51,288 nt of DNA from Clostridia bacterium (GCA_017620655.1 JAGAUT010000032.1:1-51288), one strand, 5' to 3'; shown: positions 6,915-16,476, counted from the first letter of the stretch. The notes: generated from the letters alone by a model not told the origin. A program made the numbers and translations.

Positions 6915-7838
6915 ATGAAAATTTTTGAATCTGATTATAAAAACTCGGAAAACAAACAAACTGTTTTAGCATTTGGAAATTTTGACGGCGTGCATATAGG
7001 ACACTGCTATTTATTGAACGAAGCAAAGAAATACGCTGCTGAAAATGGATATTTGTTTGGTGTGTATACTTTTGTTGACAGTCCTAAATTCCGACTTGCA
7101 AACCACTCGATTCTAACTGATTTACAGGGGCGCTTATCTTTTATCGATTATCGTGTTTTTCCGGATTTTGTGTACCTGGAAAAGTTTGATGATGTTAAAG
7201 ACATGGATCCTGCCGAATTTGTCAAGTACATTGTTTTAAAATTTAATGTAGCTGCGTGTTTTTGCGGCGAGAATTTCTCTTTTGGAAAATATGCATCCGG
7301 TTCTTCGCAAGACCTTGTATCCCATATGAACCAATTTGGGCGGCATACGCATGTTGTATCTTCACTTTCCCATGAAGGCAGTATTGTTTCGTCAACTTTA
7401 ATCAAAACACTGTTGCAGGAAGGTAATGTTGAGCTGGCGAGTCATCTTTTGGGTTCACCATATGGTTTTACTTCTAAGGTTATTCACGGTGCGCATCTTG
7501 GTCACACTCTTGGATTTCCAACAGTAAATCAGATTATTCCCAAAAGTCTTGTGGTCCCAAAATACGGTGTATATGCTACTTCTGTGATTGTAGACGGCAC
7601 GGAATACATGGGTGTTACAAACTTCGGCGTTAAACCAACAGTTTCTTCTGACGAAACACCTGTTGCAGAGACACACATCATTGATTTTGAAGACAATGTT
7701 TACGATAAACATGTCGGCATATATTTCTGTAAAAGACTTCGCGATGAAAAGAAATTTTCATCTCTTACAGAATTGAAGAAGAACATTGCAGAGAATATTG
7801 TGCAGACAAAGAATTATTTTGAGGAGTATCATGAGTAG
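6915..7838 (+). CDS. ribF: Bifunctional riboflavin kinase / FMN adenylyltransferase
   Basis: Converts riboflavin to FMN and FAD. The N-terminal nucleotidyltransferase shows FGNFDGVHIGH; the C-terminal flavokinase shows GFTSKVIHGAHLGHTLGFPT and YGVYATSVIVDG. The ATG at 6915 is chosen over an in-frame TTG at 6897 because GGGG at 6899-6902 can act as ribosome site for the former and nothing precedes the latter. At 307 aa it is normal length. Its last codons overlap the start of the next gene. FMN supply would matter for the flavoprotein hydrogenase subunit, but no regulatory link is visible and no FMN riboswitch is present. Confidence 0.93.
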   Translation: MKIFESDYKNSENKQTVLAFGNFDGVHIGHCYLLNEAKKYAAENGYLFGVYTFVDSPKFRLANHSILTDLQGRLSFIDYRVFPDFVYLEKFDDVKDMDPAEFVKYIVLKFNVAACFCGENFSFGKYASGSSQDLVSHMNQFGRHTHVVSSLSHEGSIVSSTLIKTLLQEGNVELASHLLGSPYGFTSKVIHGAHLGHTLGFPTVNQIIPKSLVVPKYGVYATSVIVDGTEYMGVTNFGVKPTVSSDETPVAETHIIDFEDNVYDKHVGIYFCKRLRDEKKFSSLTELKKNIAENIVQTKNYFEEYHE

Positions 7839-9195
7839 GATAAAATTTATTTTGATTTATACTTTGATATCGCTTGTATTTGTTTTTGATATTGCAGCTG
7901 AAGCTGATGTTAAATCCAAGACTCCGTTTACCTTTGACGGGGTGTCTCTTGCTGAGTTTGCTTCGGTTGAAGATCAGCCCGAAATTGTTGGTACAAGTGC
8001 ATATGCTTTTAATTTGAATACAGGTACTGTTGTTTTTGAAAAAAACTCACTTGAAACTGTATATCCTGCATCTACAACAAAACTTTTGACTGCAATTGTC
8101 GCTTTTGAAAACATTGATGATCTTGATGCTCTTATAACTGCTTCTGAAAGTGCCGTAAGAAAAACACAAGGCTCGAATGTCAGAATTTCTGCAGGAGAGT
8201 CCTATACGGCAAGAGAGCTTCTGAATGCACTTTTGATTTCCGGTGCCAATGATGCAGCACTTGTTCTTGCTGAATATGTTGCTGAAAGTGAAAATGAATT
8301 CTGTAAGCTTATGAATCAAAAAGCGGTTGAAATCGGAGCGGTTAATTCTCATTTTGATAATGTAACCGGCTTTCATAATGATTCGACTGTTACAACAGCC
8401 CATGACATTGCTCTTATTGCTCAATATTTTTATTACATTCCAGAACTGTACGAGATGAGTGATACTACAAGGTTTAATGACTCTGAGAGACTTAAAAGAA
8501 CTTTGATCAACAGAAACCTTTTACTCTCAAGAGCAACAACTGACAAGTATTATTACAGCTCTGCCGGCGGTATGAGTGTCGGAAGCACACCCGAAGGCGG
8601 TCAGTGTATTGTTTCAACCGTGACATCGAGAGACGGTCAGATATATTTATGCGTTGTCATGAACTCAATGGAAGAAGATAATATTAATTACGCATACAAG
8701 GACATTATTTCAATTTTTAAATTCTGTACTGATAATTTTTCCTATCAGACTGTCGCATCTACCGGTGATGTAATGTGTGAATTGCCGGTAAAAAACGCTG
8801 TTGATGTTGACCATTTTGCGCTATTTCCCGACTGTGACGTTCAGATGCTGCTTCCCAATAATTTGGATTATGCCAATGAGATCAGCCTTGAACAAAGGCT
8901 TTATGTTGATAGTGCTGAGGCTCCGATCAATAAAAAAGATGTATTTGGCGAGGTTGTTGTAAAATATAAGGATACAGTTGCCGTAGGACGTGCAAAGCTT
9001 GTATCCGATGTCAGTATTGATAAAAGCAATGTTCTGTATTTCTTCAGTCGAATTGAAAAGATTGTTACAGGAAAATGGTTTGTAGCGTTTGCAGTAATTG
9101 CTGTTATTATTTTTGGGTTATATTTTGGGTTGTCTGTATACTATAAGTACTTTAAAAAGAACAAGTATACCGGCAACAGGCCGAGATACAGGTGA
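7831..9195 (+). CDS. Membrane-anchored D-alanyl-D-alanine carboxypeptidase homologue with altered KTG motif
   Basis: Penicillin-binding-protein fold of the S11 peptidase family (DacF-like), 454 aa. It has an N-terminal signal segment (residues 5-23) and a C-terminal membrane helix (WFVAFAVIAVIIFGLYFG). The nucleophile motif S81-T-T-K84 is intact. The second motif reads SGAND (137-141) where S-x-N is expected. The third motif, normally K-T-G, reads S249-V-G (GGMSVGSTPEGG). The lost lysine suggests weak or no carboxypeptidase activity, or a different role. The start at 7831 has GAGGAG at 7821-7826 and overlaps the ribF stop. Confidence 0.88.
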   Translation: MSRIKFILIYTLISLVFVFDIAAEADVKSKTPFTFDGVSLAEFASVEDQPEIVGTSAYAFNLNTGTVVFEKNSLETVYPASTTKLLTAIVAFENIDDLDALITASESAVRKTQGSNVRISAGESYTARELLNALLISGANDAALVLAEYVAESENEFCKLMNQKAVEIGAVNSHFDNVTGFHNDSTVTTAHDIALIAQYFYYIPELYEMSDTTRFNDSERLKRTLINRNLLLSRATTDKYYYSSAGGMSVGSTPEGGQCIVSTVTSRDGQIYLCVVMNSMEEDNINYAYKDIISIFKFCTDNFSYQTVASTGDVMCELPVKNAVDVDHFALFPDCDVQMLLPNNLDYANEISLEQRLYVDSAEAPINKKDVFGEVVVKYKDTVAVGRAKLVSDVSIDKSNVLYFFSRIEKIVTGKWFVAFAVIAVIIFGLYFGLSVYYKYFKKNKYTGNRPRYR

Positions 9196-9201
9196 TTGAT
9201 T

Positions 9202-9405
9202 TTGAAAAAAGGTATCTATAGACACTATAAAGGCAATTTGTACGAATTGATTGATGTTGCTGCACATTCTGAAACACTAGAGCAGATGGTTGTATATAGG
9301 GCCATGTACGGTAATTACGATCTTTGGGTGAGACCACTCAGCATGTGGAATGAAGAAGTTGAGTATAACGGAAATACAGTTCGTCGTTTTGAGTTTGTAA
9401 AATAA
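9202..9405 (+). CDS. DUF1653 domain protein
   Basis: Small cytoplasmic protein of the DUF1653 family, recognised from GIYRHYKGNLYELIDVAAHS and LWVRPLSMWNEEV. Biochemical function is unknown. Two in-frame TTG starts exist (9196 and 9202); 9202 is preferred because AGGTGA (9190-9195) lies 6 nt before it. No ATG start is available. It sits immediately after the carboxypeptidase homologue and just before dxs in one operon. Confidence 0.85.
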   Translation: MKKGIYRHYKGNLYELIDVAAHSETLEQMVVYRAMYGNYDLWVRPLSMWNEEVEYNGNTVRRFEFVK

Positions 9406-9431
9406 AATTGTTTATGAATGGATATGTTTCT

Positions 9432-11294
9432 ATGCTTAAAGGTGTTGAAAGTTCGCAAAGTATTAAAAAAATGAATTATGATGAGCTTGACGTTCTTTCA
9501 GGTGAGATTCGTGAAGAAATTCTGAATGTTGTTTCTCAAAACGGGGGGCATCTTGCATCTAATCTTGGCGTTGTTGAGCTCACAATTGCATTACATCGCG
9601 TGTTTGATTTTCCGGAGGATAAGCTTATTTTTGATGTAGGTCATCAGTGTTATGCTCATAAACTGTTAAGCGGTAGGGCCGACAGATTTGACACAATCAG
9701 AAAAAAAGATGGGCTTTCAGGTTTTACAAACCGCTTTGAAAGTGAATTTGATACTTTGACTGCCGGTCACAGCGGACCATCAGTTTCTGCAGGATTGGGA
9801 CTTGCAAAATCAAATAAAATTCTTGGCAAAGATAATTATGTTGTATCGGTGGTTGGAGACGGTTCATTTACTAACGGCATGATTTATGAGGCCCTTAATA
9901 ACTGTTGTGATAAGGAATTAAAATACATAATTGTTCTGAACGATAACGAAATGTCAATATCCTCGAATGTCGGAAATTTATCCAAGTATTTTTCTAAATT
10001 CAGAACGAGTAAAAAGTATTTTGGGTTCAAAAGGAATCTTAAGAGATTTTGTATGAGAATTCCTGTAATAGGTATAGGGTTGGTCAGGTTTTTCAGTTCA
10101 ATCAAGGAATTCTTTAAGAAAGTTCTCTTGCCAAACAACAGCTTTTTCTCTGCGCTTGGAATTAAATATTTAGGTCCCGTTGACGGTCATGATATTCAAA
10201 AACTTGAAGATGTATTGAATGAAGCTAAGAGTGCAAACGAATGCTGCTTTGTTATTGTAAAGACTCAAAAAGGCAAGGGATATGATAAAGCTGTTGAAAG
10301 GCCTGAAAACTATCATTCGGTTGGAAAATTCAACTTGGATGAAGGCGTCGTAAGCGGTACATCAGAGTGTTTCTCCGAAGTGTTTGGAAGTACGATTGTT
10401 GAAAAAGCATCTGAAGACTCATCGATCGTTGCGCTGACTGCTGCCATGTGTGACGGCACGGGACTTTCGGCATTCAGCAAAACATTTCCTGACAGATTTT
10501 TTGATGTAGGTATTGCCGAGGAGCACGAACTGGCGTTTGCATCCGGTCTTGCCGCAGGCGGCATGAAACCGGTTTGTGCAGTATATTCTACTTTCGCTCA
10601 GAGGGTGTATGATCAGGCGTTTCATGATTTTGCCATTCAGGGATTGCCGTGTGTTCTTGCTCTTGACAGATGCGGCTTTGTTCCGGATGACGGAATTACT
10701 CATCAGGGGTTGTTTGACGTATCTTTGTTTTCATCTGTACCCGACTGCACAATTTATTCTCCTGAAACATATAAAGAACTTAAACGCTCCATTGATAAAT
10801 CTCTATGTGAAAAGAGTGTTTCTGTTGTCAGATATCCAAAAGGGAAGATGACAGAATATGATAGAAGCAAGTTTGTTTATAACGATTCATGTGACGTATG
10901 TGTGTGCGGAAATCCTGATGCCGACGTTGTCATAGTTTCATATGGAAGAATAACGGCTGAGGCTTATAAAGCATTGGAAAAGCTGCAAAAGTATACATCT
11001 GTTTTGCTAATTAAGCTTGTTAAAATCTATCCTGTTGATTTTGATACAATTCTCAATGCAGCTGAGAATTCTAGGCTTGTATATGTTCTCGAAGAAGGTA
11101 TTAAGAGCGGCGGAATTGGCGAAAAGGTCGCTGCTTATCTTTCGGGCAAGTATAATGGAAAGGTCGTTATACGGGCTGTTGATAATGAGTGTGCTTTCCA
11201 TGCTTCAACAGAAGAACTGATTGACTATTTTGGTATGACTTCCGATAAAGTATTTAAAGAAATTTGTGCAAATATTCGTGAAAATGAGGTATAA
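9432..11294 (+). CDS. dxs: 1-deoxy-D-xylulose-5-phosphate synthase
   Basis: First enzyme of the MEP isoprenoid pathway: condenses pyruvate with glyceraldehyde 3-phosphate using thiamine diphosphate. Motifs include FDVGHQCYAHKLLSGR, the cofactor motif GDGSFTNGMIYEALNN and the transketolase-type VGIAEEHELAFASGLA. About 620 aa, the usual size. ATG at 9432 (MLKGVESSQS) matches the normal family start and has GGA at 9420-9422; upstream TTG/ATG at 9408/9414 lack a ribosome site. No TPP riboswitch is seen. Undecaprenyl phosphate made from this pathway is the substrate of the transferase at 15367. Confidence 0.93.
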   Translation: MLKGVESSQSIKKMNYDELDVLSGEIREEILNVVSQNGGHLASNLGVVELTIALHRVFDFPEDKLIFDVGHQCYAHKLLSGRADRFDTIRKKDGLSGFTNRFESEFDTLTAGHSGPSVSAGLGLAKSNKILGKDNYVVSVVGDGSFTNGMIYEALNNCCDKELKYIIVLNDNEMSISSNVGNLSKYFSKFRTSKKYFGFKRNLKRFCMRIPVIGIGLVRFFSSIKEFFKKVLLPNNSFFSALGIKYLGPVDGHDIQKLEDVLNEAKSANECCFVIVKTQKGKGYDKAVERPENYHSVGKFNLDEGVVSGTSECFSEVFGSTIVEKASEDSSIVALTAAMCDGTGLSAFSKTFPDRFFDVGIAEEHELAFASGLAAGGMKPVCAVYSTFAQRVYDQAFHDFAIQGLPCVLALDRCGFVPDDGITHQGLFDVSLFSSVPDCTIYSPETYKELKRSIDKSLCEKSVSVVRYPKGKMTEYDRSKFVYNDSCDVCVCGNPDADVVIVSYGRITAEAYKALEKLQKYTSVLLIKLVKIYPVDFDTILNAAENSRLVYVLEEGIKSGGIGEKVAAYLSGKYNGKVVIRAVDNECAFHASTEELIDYFGMTSDKVFKEICANIRENEV

Positions 11295-11295
11295 C

Positions 11296-12969
11296 ATGCG
11301 AAAACTCTTGTTTTTTATATTGGTTGCAATTTTACTTACCTTGTCTTGCTTTGCGCAGGATTACAATGGTTATATAATCAGAATAGCTGATGATACAATG
11401 TCGCTTCTCGGTAGCAACATCAGCGAGCTTTCGGGTGCATCACTCATGGGTGATATGGATGACTCTGAGGTTGTAGAGCTGATTTCGGAGGAATTTGATA
11501 CTGTAAAGGAAATCAATTCTGACCACATGCTTGTCAAGGCTGAAGATGATGAGACTCTGGAAATGCTTATGGAAATGGGTGTTGTGGAAAGCTATGAAAA
11601 AGACTATTTTCTTGAGCTGCACGGATATGATGTCACGCAGAATGCAAACTATGACGATCAGAAATGGTATCTGGGATGCATAAATGCTGATTTTGCATGG
11701 AATGCCGGCATATTCGGTGATGAAGTCAGGGTTGCTGTAATTGACTCAGGTGTTTATCCACACAAAGATATTGAGAATAATCTTATTAAAGGCAAGAATT
11801 ACGTTAATGAAAGTTCACCCGATGATACTACCGATAATGTCGGTCACGGAACCAGTGTTGCCGGAATCATCGCTTCCCGTTGTAACGATTTGGCTACTGT
11901 CGGAATCGCCTTTAAAACAAAGGTTGTTCCGCTTAAGGTTACTGATAGTAAAGAGCTATCGATGTCTTTGGCAGTAAAGGCAATTTATGATGCAGTTGAT
12001 ACGTATAACTGCGATGTAATTAATATGTCTTTCGGTGACACTAACAAAAGTACAATGCTTGAAGATGCGGTGATGTACGCTATTAGCCGTGGTGTAATTG
12101 CTGTTGCTTCTGCCGGAAACAAGGGTAATACAGGATATATGTATCCTGCGTCTTTTGATGATGTTATAAGCGTTGCAAATGTTTGTAGTTCTTATTTGAA
12201 TTATGTTCAGTATGGCAGTGGCCTTTGTATCTCAAGTTCTTCTCAAAGAAATGACAAGATTGATATTGCTGCACCGGGAACAGGAATTGCTGCTATTTCA
12301 AAAACCGGCAGCGTTGCTGATGTGTCAGGTACCTCTTTCTCAGCACCTATGGTTGCTGCGGTTGCGGCTTTGGCCAAATCGGTAAACCCTGACATCGGAC
12401 AAAGTGAATTTCAAAGTTTAATTAAGCAAAGTGCAAACAGCTCTTATCTTACTACATCAGGCCAGGATGAAACTGCGTGGGGAGCGGGTCTTTTGGATAT
12501 TGAAGCCTTCTTTAAGCTGATGCTTGCAGGTAAAGACTGCTATGTTTCGGATAATATCGTTATTGATGACGAGGTTTTTGTATACATAACAAATCTCAGC
12601 GATACTAAGAGAATTGAAGATTGTACTGTTGTTATCAGCGAAAGAGACAGCACAGGAGCGATTATTAAAACCGAAAATATATCAAAAGCTCTCGATGTTT
12701 CTCAATCATTGGAAATTTCTTTGACTGAACTAGGTTATTCATCATTGACTACTGTCAGGGTTGTTGTTGATCATATGCCCGGAGATGTCAACGGTGACGG
12801 TGAAATTACAACAATGGATGTCATGGCAATATTAAAATATATTGCTAAGTATCCTGATGATTCTACTATAGAATCAGCTCTTGATGTAAGCGGTGACGGC
12901 GAAGTTTCTACACTCGATGTAATGACACTTCTCAGATACCTCGCAGGTTACCCTGTTGATTTACACTGA
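11296..12969 (+). CDS. Secreted subtilisin-family (S8) protease with C-terminal dockerin
   Basis: A 557-residue exported serine protease. A signal peptide (residues 1-18, LLFFILVAILLTLSCFA) is followed by an inhibitor-like pro-region, then the catalytic domain with Asp150 (AVIDSGVYP), His184 (VGHGTSVAGI) and Ser347 (SGTSFSAPMVAA). The C-terminus (about 494-553) carries two dockerin repeats, GDVNGDGEITTMDVMAILKY and DVSGDGEVSTLDVMTLLRYL, each a calcium-binding loop plus helix. Dockerins bind cohesins, so the protease is predicted to dock onto a cohesin scaffold at the cell surface. No cohesin gene is in the window. The start at 11296 has GAGG at 11286-11289. Confidence 0.93.
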   Translation: MRKLLFFILVAILLTLSCFAQDYNGYIIRIADDTMSLLGSNISELSGASLMGDMDDSEVVELISEEFDTVKEINSDHMLVKAEDDETLEMLMEMGVVESYEKDYFLELHGYDVTQNANYDDQKWYLGCINADFAWNAGIFGDEVRVAVIDSGVYPHKDIENNLIKGKNYVNESSPDDTTDNVGHGTSVAGIIASRCNDLATVGIAFKTKVVPLKVTDSKELSMSLAVKAIYDAVDTYNCDVINMSFGDTNKSTMLEDAVMYAISRGVIAVASAGNKGNTGYMYPASFDDVISVANVCSSYLNYVQYGSGLCISSSSQRNDKIDIAAPGTGIAAISKTGSVADVSGTSFSAPMVAAVAALAKSVNPDIGQSEFQSLIKQSANSSYLTTSGQDETAWGAGLLDIEAFFKLMLAGKDCYVSDNIVIDDEVFVYITNLSDTKRIEDCTVVISERDSTGAIIKTENISKALDVSQSLEISLTELGYSSLTTVRVVVDHMPGDVNGDGEITTMDVMAILKYIAKYPDDSTIESALDVSGDGEVSTLDVMTLLRYLAGYPVDLH

Positions 12970-12979
12970 TTAGAGTTTT

Positions 12980-13006
12980 AGGAGGCAAAAAATGCCTCCT
13001 TTTTTT
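12980..13006 (+). terminator. Strong intrinsic terminator after the ribF-protease operon
   Basis: AGGAGGCA (12980-12987) and TGCCTCCT (12993-13000) form a perfect 8-bp stem with a 5-nt A loop, followed by TTTTTT. It closes the plus-strand operon beginning at ribF. Confidence 0.95.
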
Positions 13007-13026
13007 GTTTATTTATTAAAAAAACA

Positions 13027-13055
13027 TTGATTGTACATATTAGTTGTGATATAAT
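13027..13055 (+). promoter_or_regulatory. Promoter of the aminotransferase-trpS operon
   Basis: TTGATT (13027-13032), 17-bp spacer, perfect TATAAT (13050-13055) with a TG-A extension. The first gene starts 55 bp downstream. The context TTGTGATATAAT equals the left part of the hndA Rex site, but the right half-site is missing here. Confidence 0.85.
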
Positions 13056-13110
13056 ATATAAGATAAAATATGTATATTGGACATGTATGTCAAGTCAAGG
13101 AGTGTTATAA

Positions 13111-14298
13111 ATGGAATTTCAGTTTTCCAACAAGGTAGAGCCCTTAAAGCCATCAGCTATCCGTGAGATTTTCAAATCTCTTACAAATCCTAATGTGATT
13201 TCCTTTGCGGCAGGTAATCCATCACCTTTGTCTTTTCCGACAGACAAGCTACAGGTGCTTGCTAATGAGATTTTTGATAATCAGGCAGCATTTTCACTTC
13301 AGTACGGTATTACCGAAGGTTATATGCCTTTACGTGAACAGGTAGCAGATAGATTAAAGTCTAAGTTCAATACAGGCAAGGATTTTGACGATACCATCAT
13401 CACAAGCGGTGGCCAGCAGGCAATTGACCTTGTAGCAAAGGTACTTTGCAATGAAGGTGATACTGTTGTTTGCGAAACTCCAAGCTTTATTGGTGCACTC
13501 AATGCCTTCAGAAGCCACGGCTGTGTGCTTAAAGGACTTGATGTTGGTAACGACGGTATCAACCCTGATGAACTTGAAGCACTTTTGAAGAGTGATAAAA
13601 AGGTAAAGCTTATATACCTTATCCCTACATTCCAGAATCCCGCAGGTATCACAATGAGCCTTGAGAAGCGAAAGGCTGTACTAAGCATTGCAAAGAAGTA
13701 CAGAGTACCGATTCTCGAAGATAACCCTTACGGCGAACTCAGATTCTCGGGTGAGGATGTTCCCACAATCAAAAGCATGGATGATGAAGGTATTGTTGCC
13801 TATACAGGCTCTTTCTCCAAGATTCTTTCGGCAGGTATGAGAGTCGGATTCCTTTGTGGGCATAAGGAACTTTTACAGAAGGTTACGGTCTGTAAGCAGA
13901 CAAATGACGTACATACAAACCTCTTCTTTCAGATGCTTTGCTCAAAGTTTATTGAAAAATATGGTCTTGATGATCATATCAAGGGGATATGCGATCTTTA
14001 CCGTGATAACTGCAGAACAATGATTGAACAGATGGAAAAGCATTTCCCGGAAAACGTAAAGTTCACACGTCCCGACGGCGGTCTTTTCCTTTGGTGTACA
14101 ACTCCTGCCGGTACAGATATGCAGAAGCTCATTCAGAACTTTGTGGCTGCTGATATCGCAGTCGTTCCAGGGGCTACATTCATGCCGAGTGCTGATGATG
14201 TGACATATTCATTCCGTATGAACTATTCAATGCCCACAAAGGATCAGATAATCCGCGGTGTTGAAACTATGGGTAAGGTTCTTAAAAAAACTTTATAA
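13111..14298 (+). CDS. PLP-dependent class I/II aminotransferase (2-aminoadipate/aromatic type)
   Basis: A 395-residue fold-type I aminotransferase. The PLP lysine is Lys237 in GSFSKILSAGMRVGF; other family marks are SGGQQAIDLVAK, PTFQNPAGITMS and EDNPYGELRF. It resembles the LysN/Aro8-like group that acts on 2-aminoadipate, aromatic or branched-chain amino acids; the exact substrate cannot be read from sequence. No MocR-type DNA-binding domain is fused. It heads an operon with trpS 14 bp downstream, which hints at amino-acid metabolism. Confidence 0.9.
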   Translation: MEFQFSNKVEPLKPSAIREIFKSLTNPNVISFAAGNPSPLSFPTDKLQVLANEIFDNQAAFSLQYGITEGYMPLREQVADRLKSKFNTGKDFDDTIITSGGQQAIDLVAKVLCNEGDTVVCETPSFIGALNAFRSHGCVLKGLDVGNDGINPDELEALLKSDKKVKLIYLIPTFQNPAGITMSLEKRKAVLSIAKKYRVPILEDNPYGELRFSGEDVPTIKSMDDEGIVAYTGSFSKILSAGMRVGFLCGHKELLQKVTVCKQTNDVHTNLFFQMLCSKFIEKYGLDDHIKGICDLYRDNCRTMIEQMEKHFPENVKFTRPDGGLFLWCTTPAGTDMQKLIQNFVAADIAVVPGATFMPSADDVTYSFRMNYSMPTKDQIIRGVETMGKVLKKTL

Positions 14299-14312
14299 GC
14301 GAGGATATAGAG

Positions 14313-15350
14313 ATGACAGAAAATGCAAACATTATAAATGCCCCTGAAAAAGCAGAGGCAAAAAAGAGAATATTTTCGGGTGTTCAGCCCAGCGGTATCC
14401 TGACACTCGGTAACTACCTCGGTGCTATCAAAAACTGGGTTACACTTCAGGACGACTATGAATGTCTTTACTGCGTAGTTGACCTTCATGCAATAACAGT
14501 TAGACAGGTTCCTGCGGATTTAAGAAGACATACACAGGAAGCTCTTGCACTTTATATTGCCTGCGGCATTGACCCCGAACAGAGCTGTGTTTTCGTACAG
14601 AGCCATGTTCCTGCACACGCAGAGCTTTCATGGGTGCTTAACTGTAACACAATGTTCGGTGAGCTTTCGAGAATGACTCAGTTCAAGGATAAATCGCAGA
14701 AGCATTCCGACAATGTTAATGCGGGTCTTTTCACATATCCCGTTCTTATGGCATCTGATATACTTCTCTATCAGACAGACCTTGTACCCGTCGGTATTGA
14801 CCAGAAGCAGCACGTTGAGCTTACTCGTGACGTTGCACAGCGTTTTAACGGCGTGTACGGCGACACCTTCAAGATTCCTGAACCTTACTTTGTAAAGACA
14901 GGTATGAAGATAAACTCCCTTACAGACCCCACAAAGAAGATGTCAAAGTCTGACCCCAATCCCAAGAGCTATGTTGCAATTATCGAAACAAGGGATGAAA
15001 CCATTAAGAAGATTAAGAGTGCCGTTACAGATTCGGAAGCTTGCGTAAAGTACGCTGAAGGTAAGGACGGTATCAATAACCTTATGTCAATCTATTCTTC
15101 CTTTACGGGTAAGAGCTTTGATGAAATCGAAAAGGAATTTGAAGGTAAGGGCTACGGCGATTTTAAGATGGCTGTAGGCGAAGTGTGTGCAGACGGTCTC
15201 GGTCCTATCCGTGAAGAATATGCAAGACTTGTAAAGGATAAGGCATACCTTGAGGATGTCATGAAGAAGGGAAGCGATACAGCTTCTTATCTTGCAAGAA
15301 AGACTCTTTCGAAGGTTTATAGAAAAGTTGGATTCTATTCCGTTAAGTAA
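14313..15350 (+). CDS. trpS: Tryptophan--tRNA ligase
   Basis: Class I aminoacyl-tRNA synthetase charging tRNA-Trp. Visible are the HIGH-equivalent in SGILTLGNYLGA, the KMSKSDPNPKS loop and DLVPVGIDQKQHVELTRD, all typical of TrpRS. It is 345 aa, close to the usual length with a short N-terminal extension rich in Ala and Glu. It lies in an operon after the aminotransferase; no T-box leader is present upstream. Confidence 0.95.
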   Translation: MTENANIINAPEKAEAKKRIFSGVQPSGILTLGNYLGAIKNWVTLQDDYECLYCVVDLHAITVRQVPADLRRHTQEALALYIACGIDPEQSCVFVQSHVPAHAELSWVLNCNTMFGELSRMTQFKDKSQKHSDNVNAGLFTYPVLMASDILLYQTDLVPVGIDQKQHVELTRDVAQRFNGVYGDTFKIPEPYFVKTGMKINSLTDPTKKMSKSDPNPKSYVAIIETRDETIKKIKSAVTDSEACVKYAEGKDGINNLMSIYSSFTGKSFDEIEKEFEGKGYGDFKMAVGEVCADGLGPIREEYARLVKDKAYLEDVMKKGSDTASYLARKTLSKVYRKVGFYSVK

Positions 15351-15366
15351 CTGAAAGGATTTTGTT

Positions 15367-16464
15367 ATGGAAAGTACAACTCTTTTAAATTCGCCATTGT
15401 ATCTGATTATAGCTATTATTTGTGCATTCTTTATCTCTGTAACACTTACACCAATTGTCAGAGTATTTGCTTTTAAATATAAAGTAACAGACGTGCCTAA
15501 GGACAACAGAAGAATGCATAAAAAAGAAATGCCTTTGATGGGCGGACTCGCAATTTTTGCAGCTTTCATTCTGTGTACTCTGATTTTCTGTGACATTGAT
15601 AAGAGAATAATCGGCATGCTTTTAGGCTCTATTCTTATTGTTATTACAGGCATTATTGACGATAAGTGTGACATGAAAGCCATATTTAAGTTTATAATGC
15701 AGATTGCCGCTGCAGTTATTGCTTATTTGTCAGGAATTGTTATACAGCAAATAAATATTTTCGGCACAATCATCGACTTTGAGGTTCTTGGTATTGCAGG
15801 ACCTGTAACTGTCGTATGGATTGTTGCATTGACAAATGCAATTAACCTGATAGACGGTCTTGATGGTCTTTCCTGCGGTGTTTCAACAATTTCATCATTT
15901 ACATTGTTGATTTCATTGATTTATTCTGATACCCCGTTTTCTGTAATTGTTCTGACGGGCATTCTCGCAGGCAGCTGTCTTGGATTTTTGCCTTTCAACT
16001 TTAACCCTGCAAAAATCTTCATGGGTGACACAGGAGCGTTATTTTTGGGTTATGCAATGTCTGTGTTGTCGATACTGGGCTGCTTTAAACTTAATGCGCT
16101 CGTTTCCTTCTGGGTACCTTTCTTGATTTTTGCGTTGCCTCTTTTGGATACGGCATTTGCTTTTATAAGAAGAATTCTGACAGGCAGAAGTCCGTTTTCG
16201 GCTGACAGAGGACATGTTCATCACAGACTTATTGATAAAGGTTTTGACCAGAAGCACTCTGTTCTTCTCCTTTATGCGGTATCGGGTATTTCGGGTGTAT
16301 CTGCAATTTTAATATCGATTGATAAATATATTGGCGGTGCAGCAATGCTTGTTGTTGCAGTTGTTGTGCTTATTCTCAATCTCACTTTCGGCTCTGATGT
16401 TAACGGCATGCTTAACGCTAAGGGAAATGAAGATTCATCCTCCGATGAAAATGATAAGAATTAG
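15367..16464 (+). CDS. Undecaprenyl-phosphate sugar-1-phosphate transferase (TagO/WecA/MraY family)
   Basis: A multi-pass membrane enzyme of 365 aa that transfers a sugar phosphate, probably N-acetylglucosamine 1-phosphate, from a UDP-sugar to undecaprenyl phosphate, the first step of wall teichoic acid or surface glycan synthesis. Diagnostic motifs are NAINLIDGLDGLSCG, MGDTGALFLGYAMS and DRGHVHHRLIDKG. About ten hydrophobic segments are visible; the C-tail is acidic (DSSSDENDKN). MraY itself lacks this HVHHR context, so TagO/WecA is favoured. Confidence 0.9.
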   Translation: MESTTLLNSPLYLIIAIICAFFISVTLTPIVRVFAFKYKVTDVPKDNRRMHKKEMPLMGGLAIFAAFILCTLIFCDIDKRIIGMLLGSILIVITGIIDDKCDMKAIFKFIMQIAAAVIAYLSGIVIQQINIFGTIIDFEVLGIAGPVTVVWIVALTNAINLIDGLDGLSCGVSTISSFTLLISLIYSDTPFSVIVLTGILAGSCLGFLPFNFNPAKIFMGDTGALFLGYAMSVLSILGCFKLNALVSFWVPFLIFALPLLDTAFAFIRRILTGRSPFSADRGHVHHRLIDKGFDQKHSVLLLYAVSGISGVSAILISIDKYIGGAAMLVVAVVVLILNLTFGSDVNGMLNAKGNEDSSSDENDKN

Positions 16465-16476
16465 TTTGGAGTTTAT

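Noticed and set aside
13044..13061. Possible third Rex site at the aminotransferase promoter
   Set aside because: The left half matches only because of the extended -10 TTGTGATATAAT; the right half (TATATAA) matches poorly. The ribF promoter (6852-6869) shows the same left-half coincidence.
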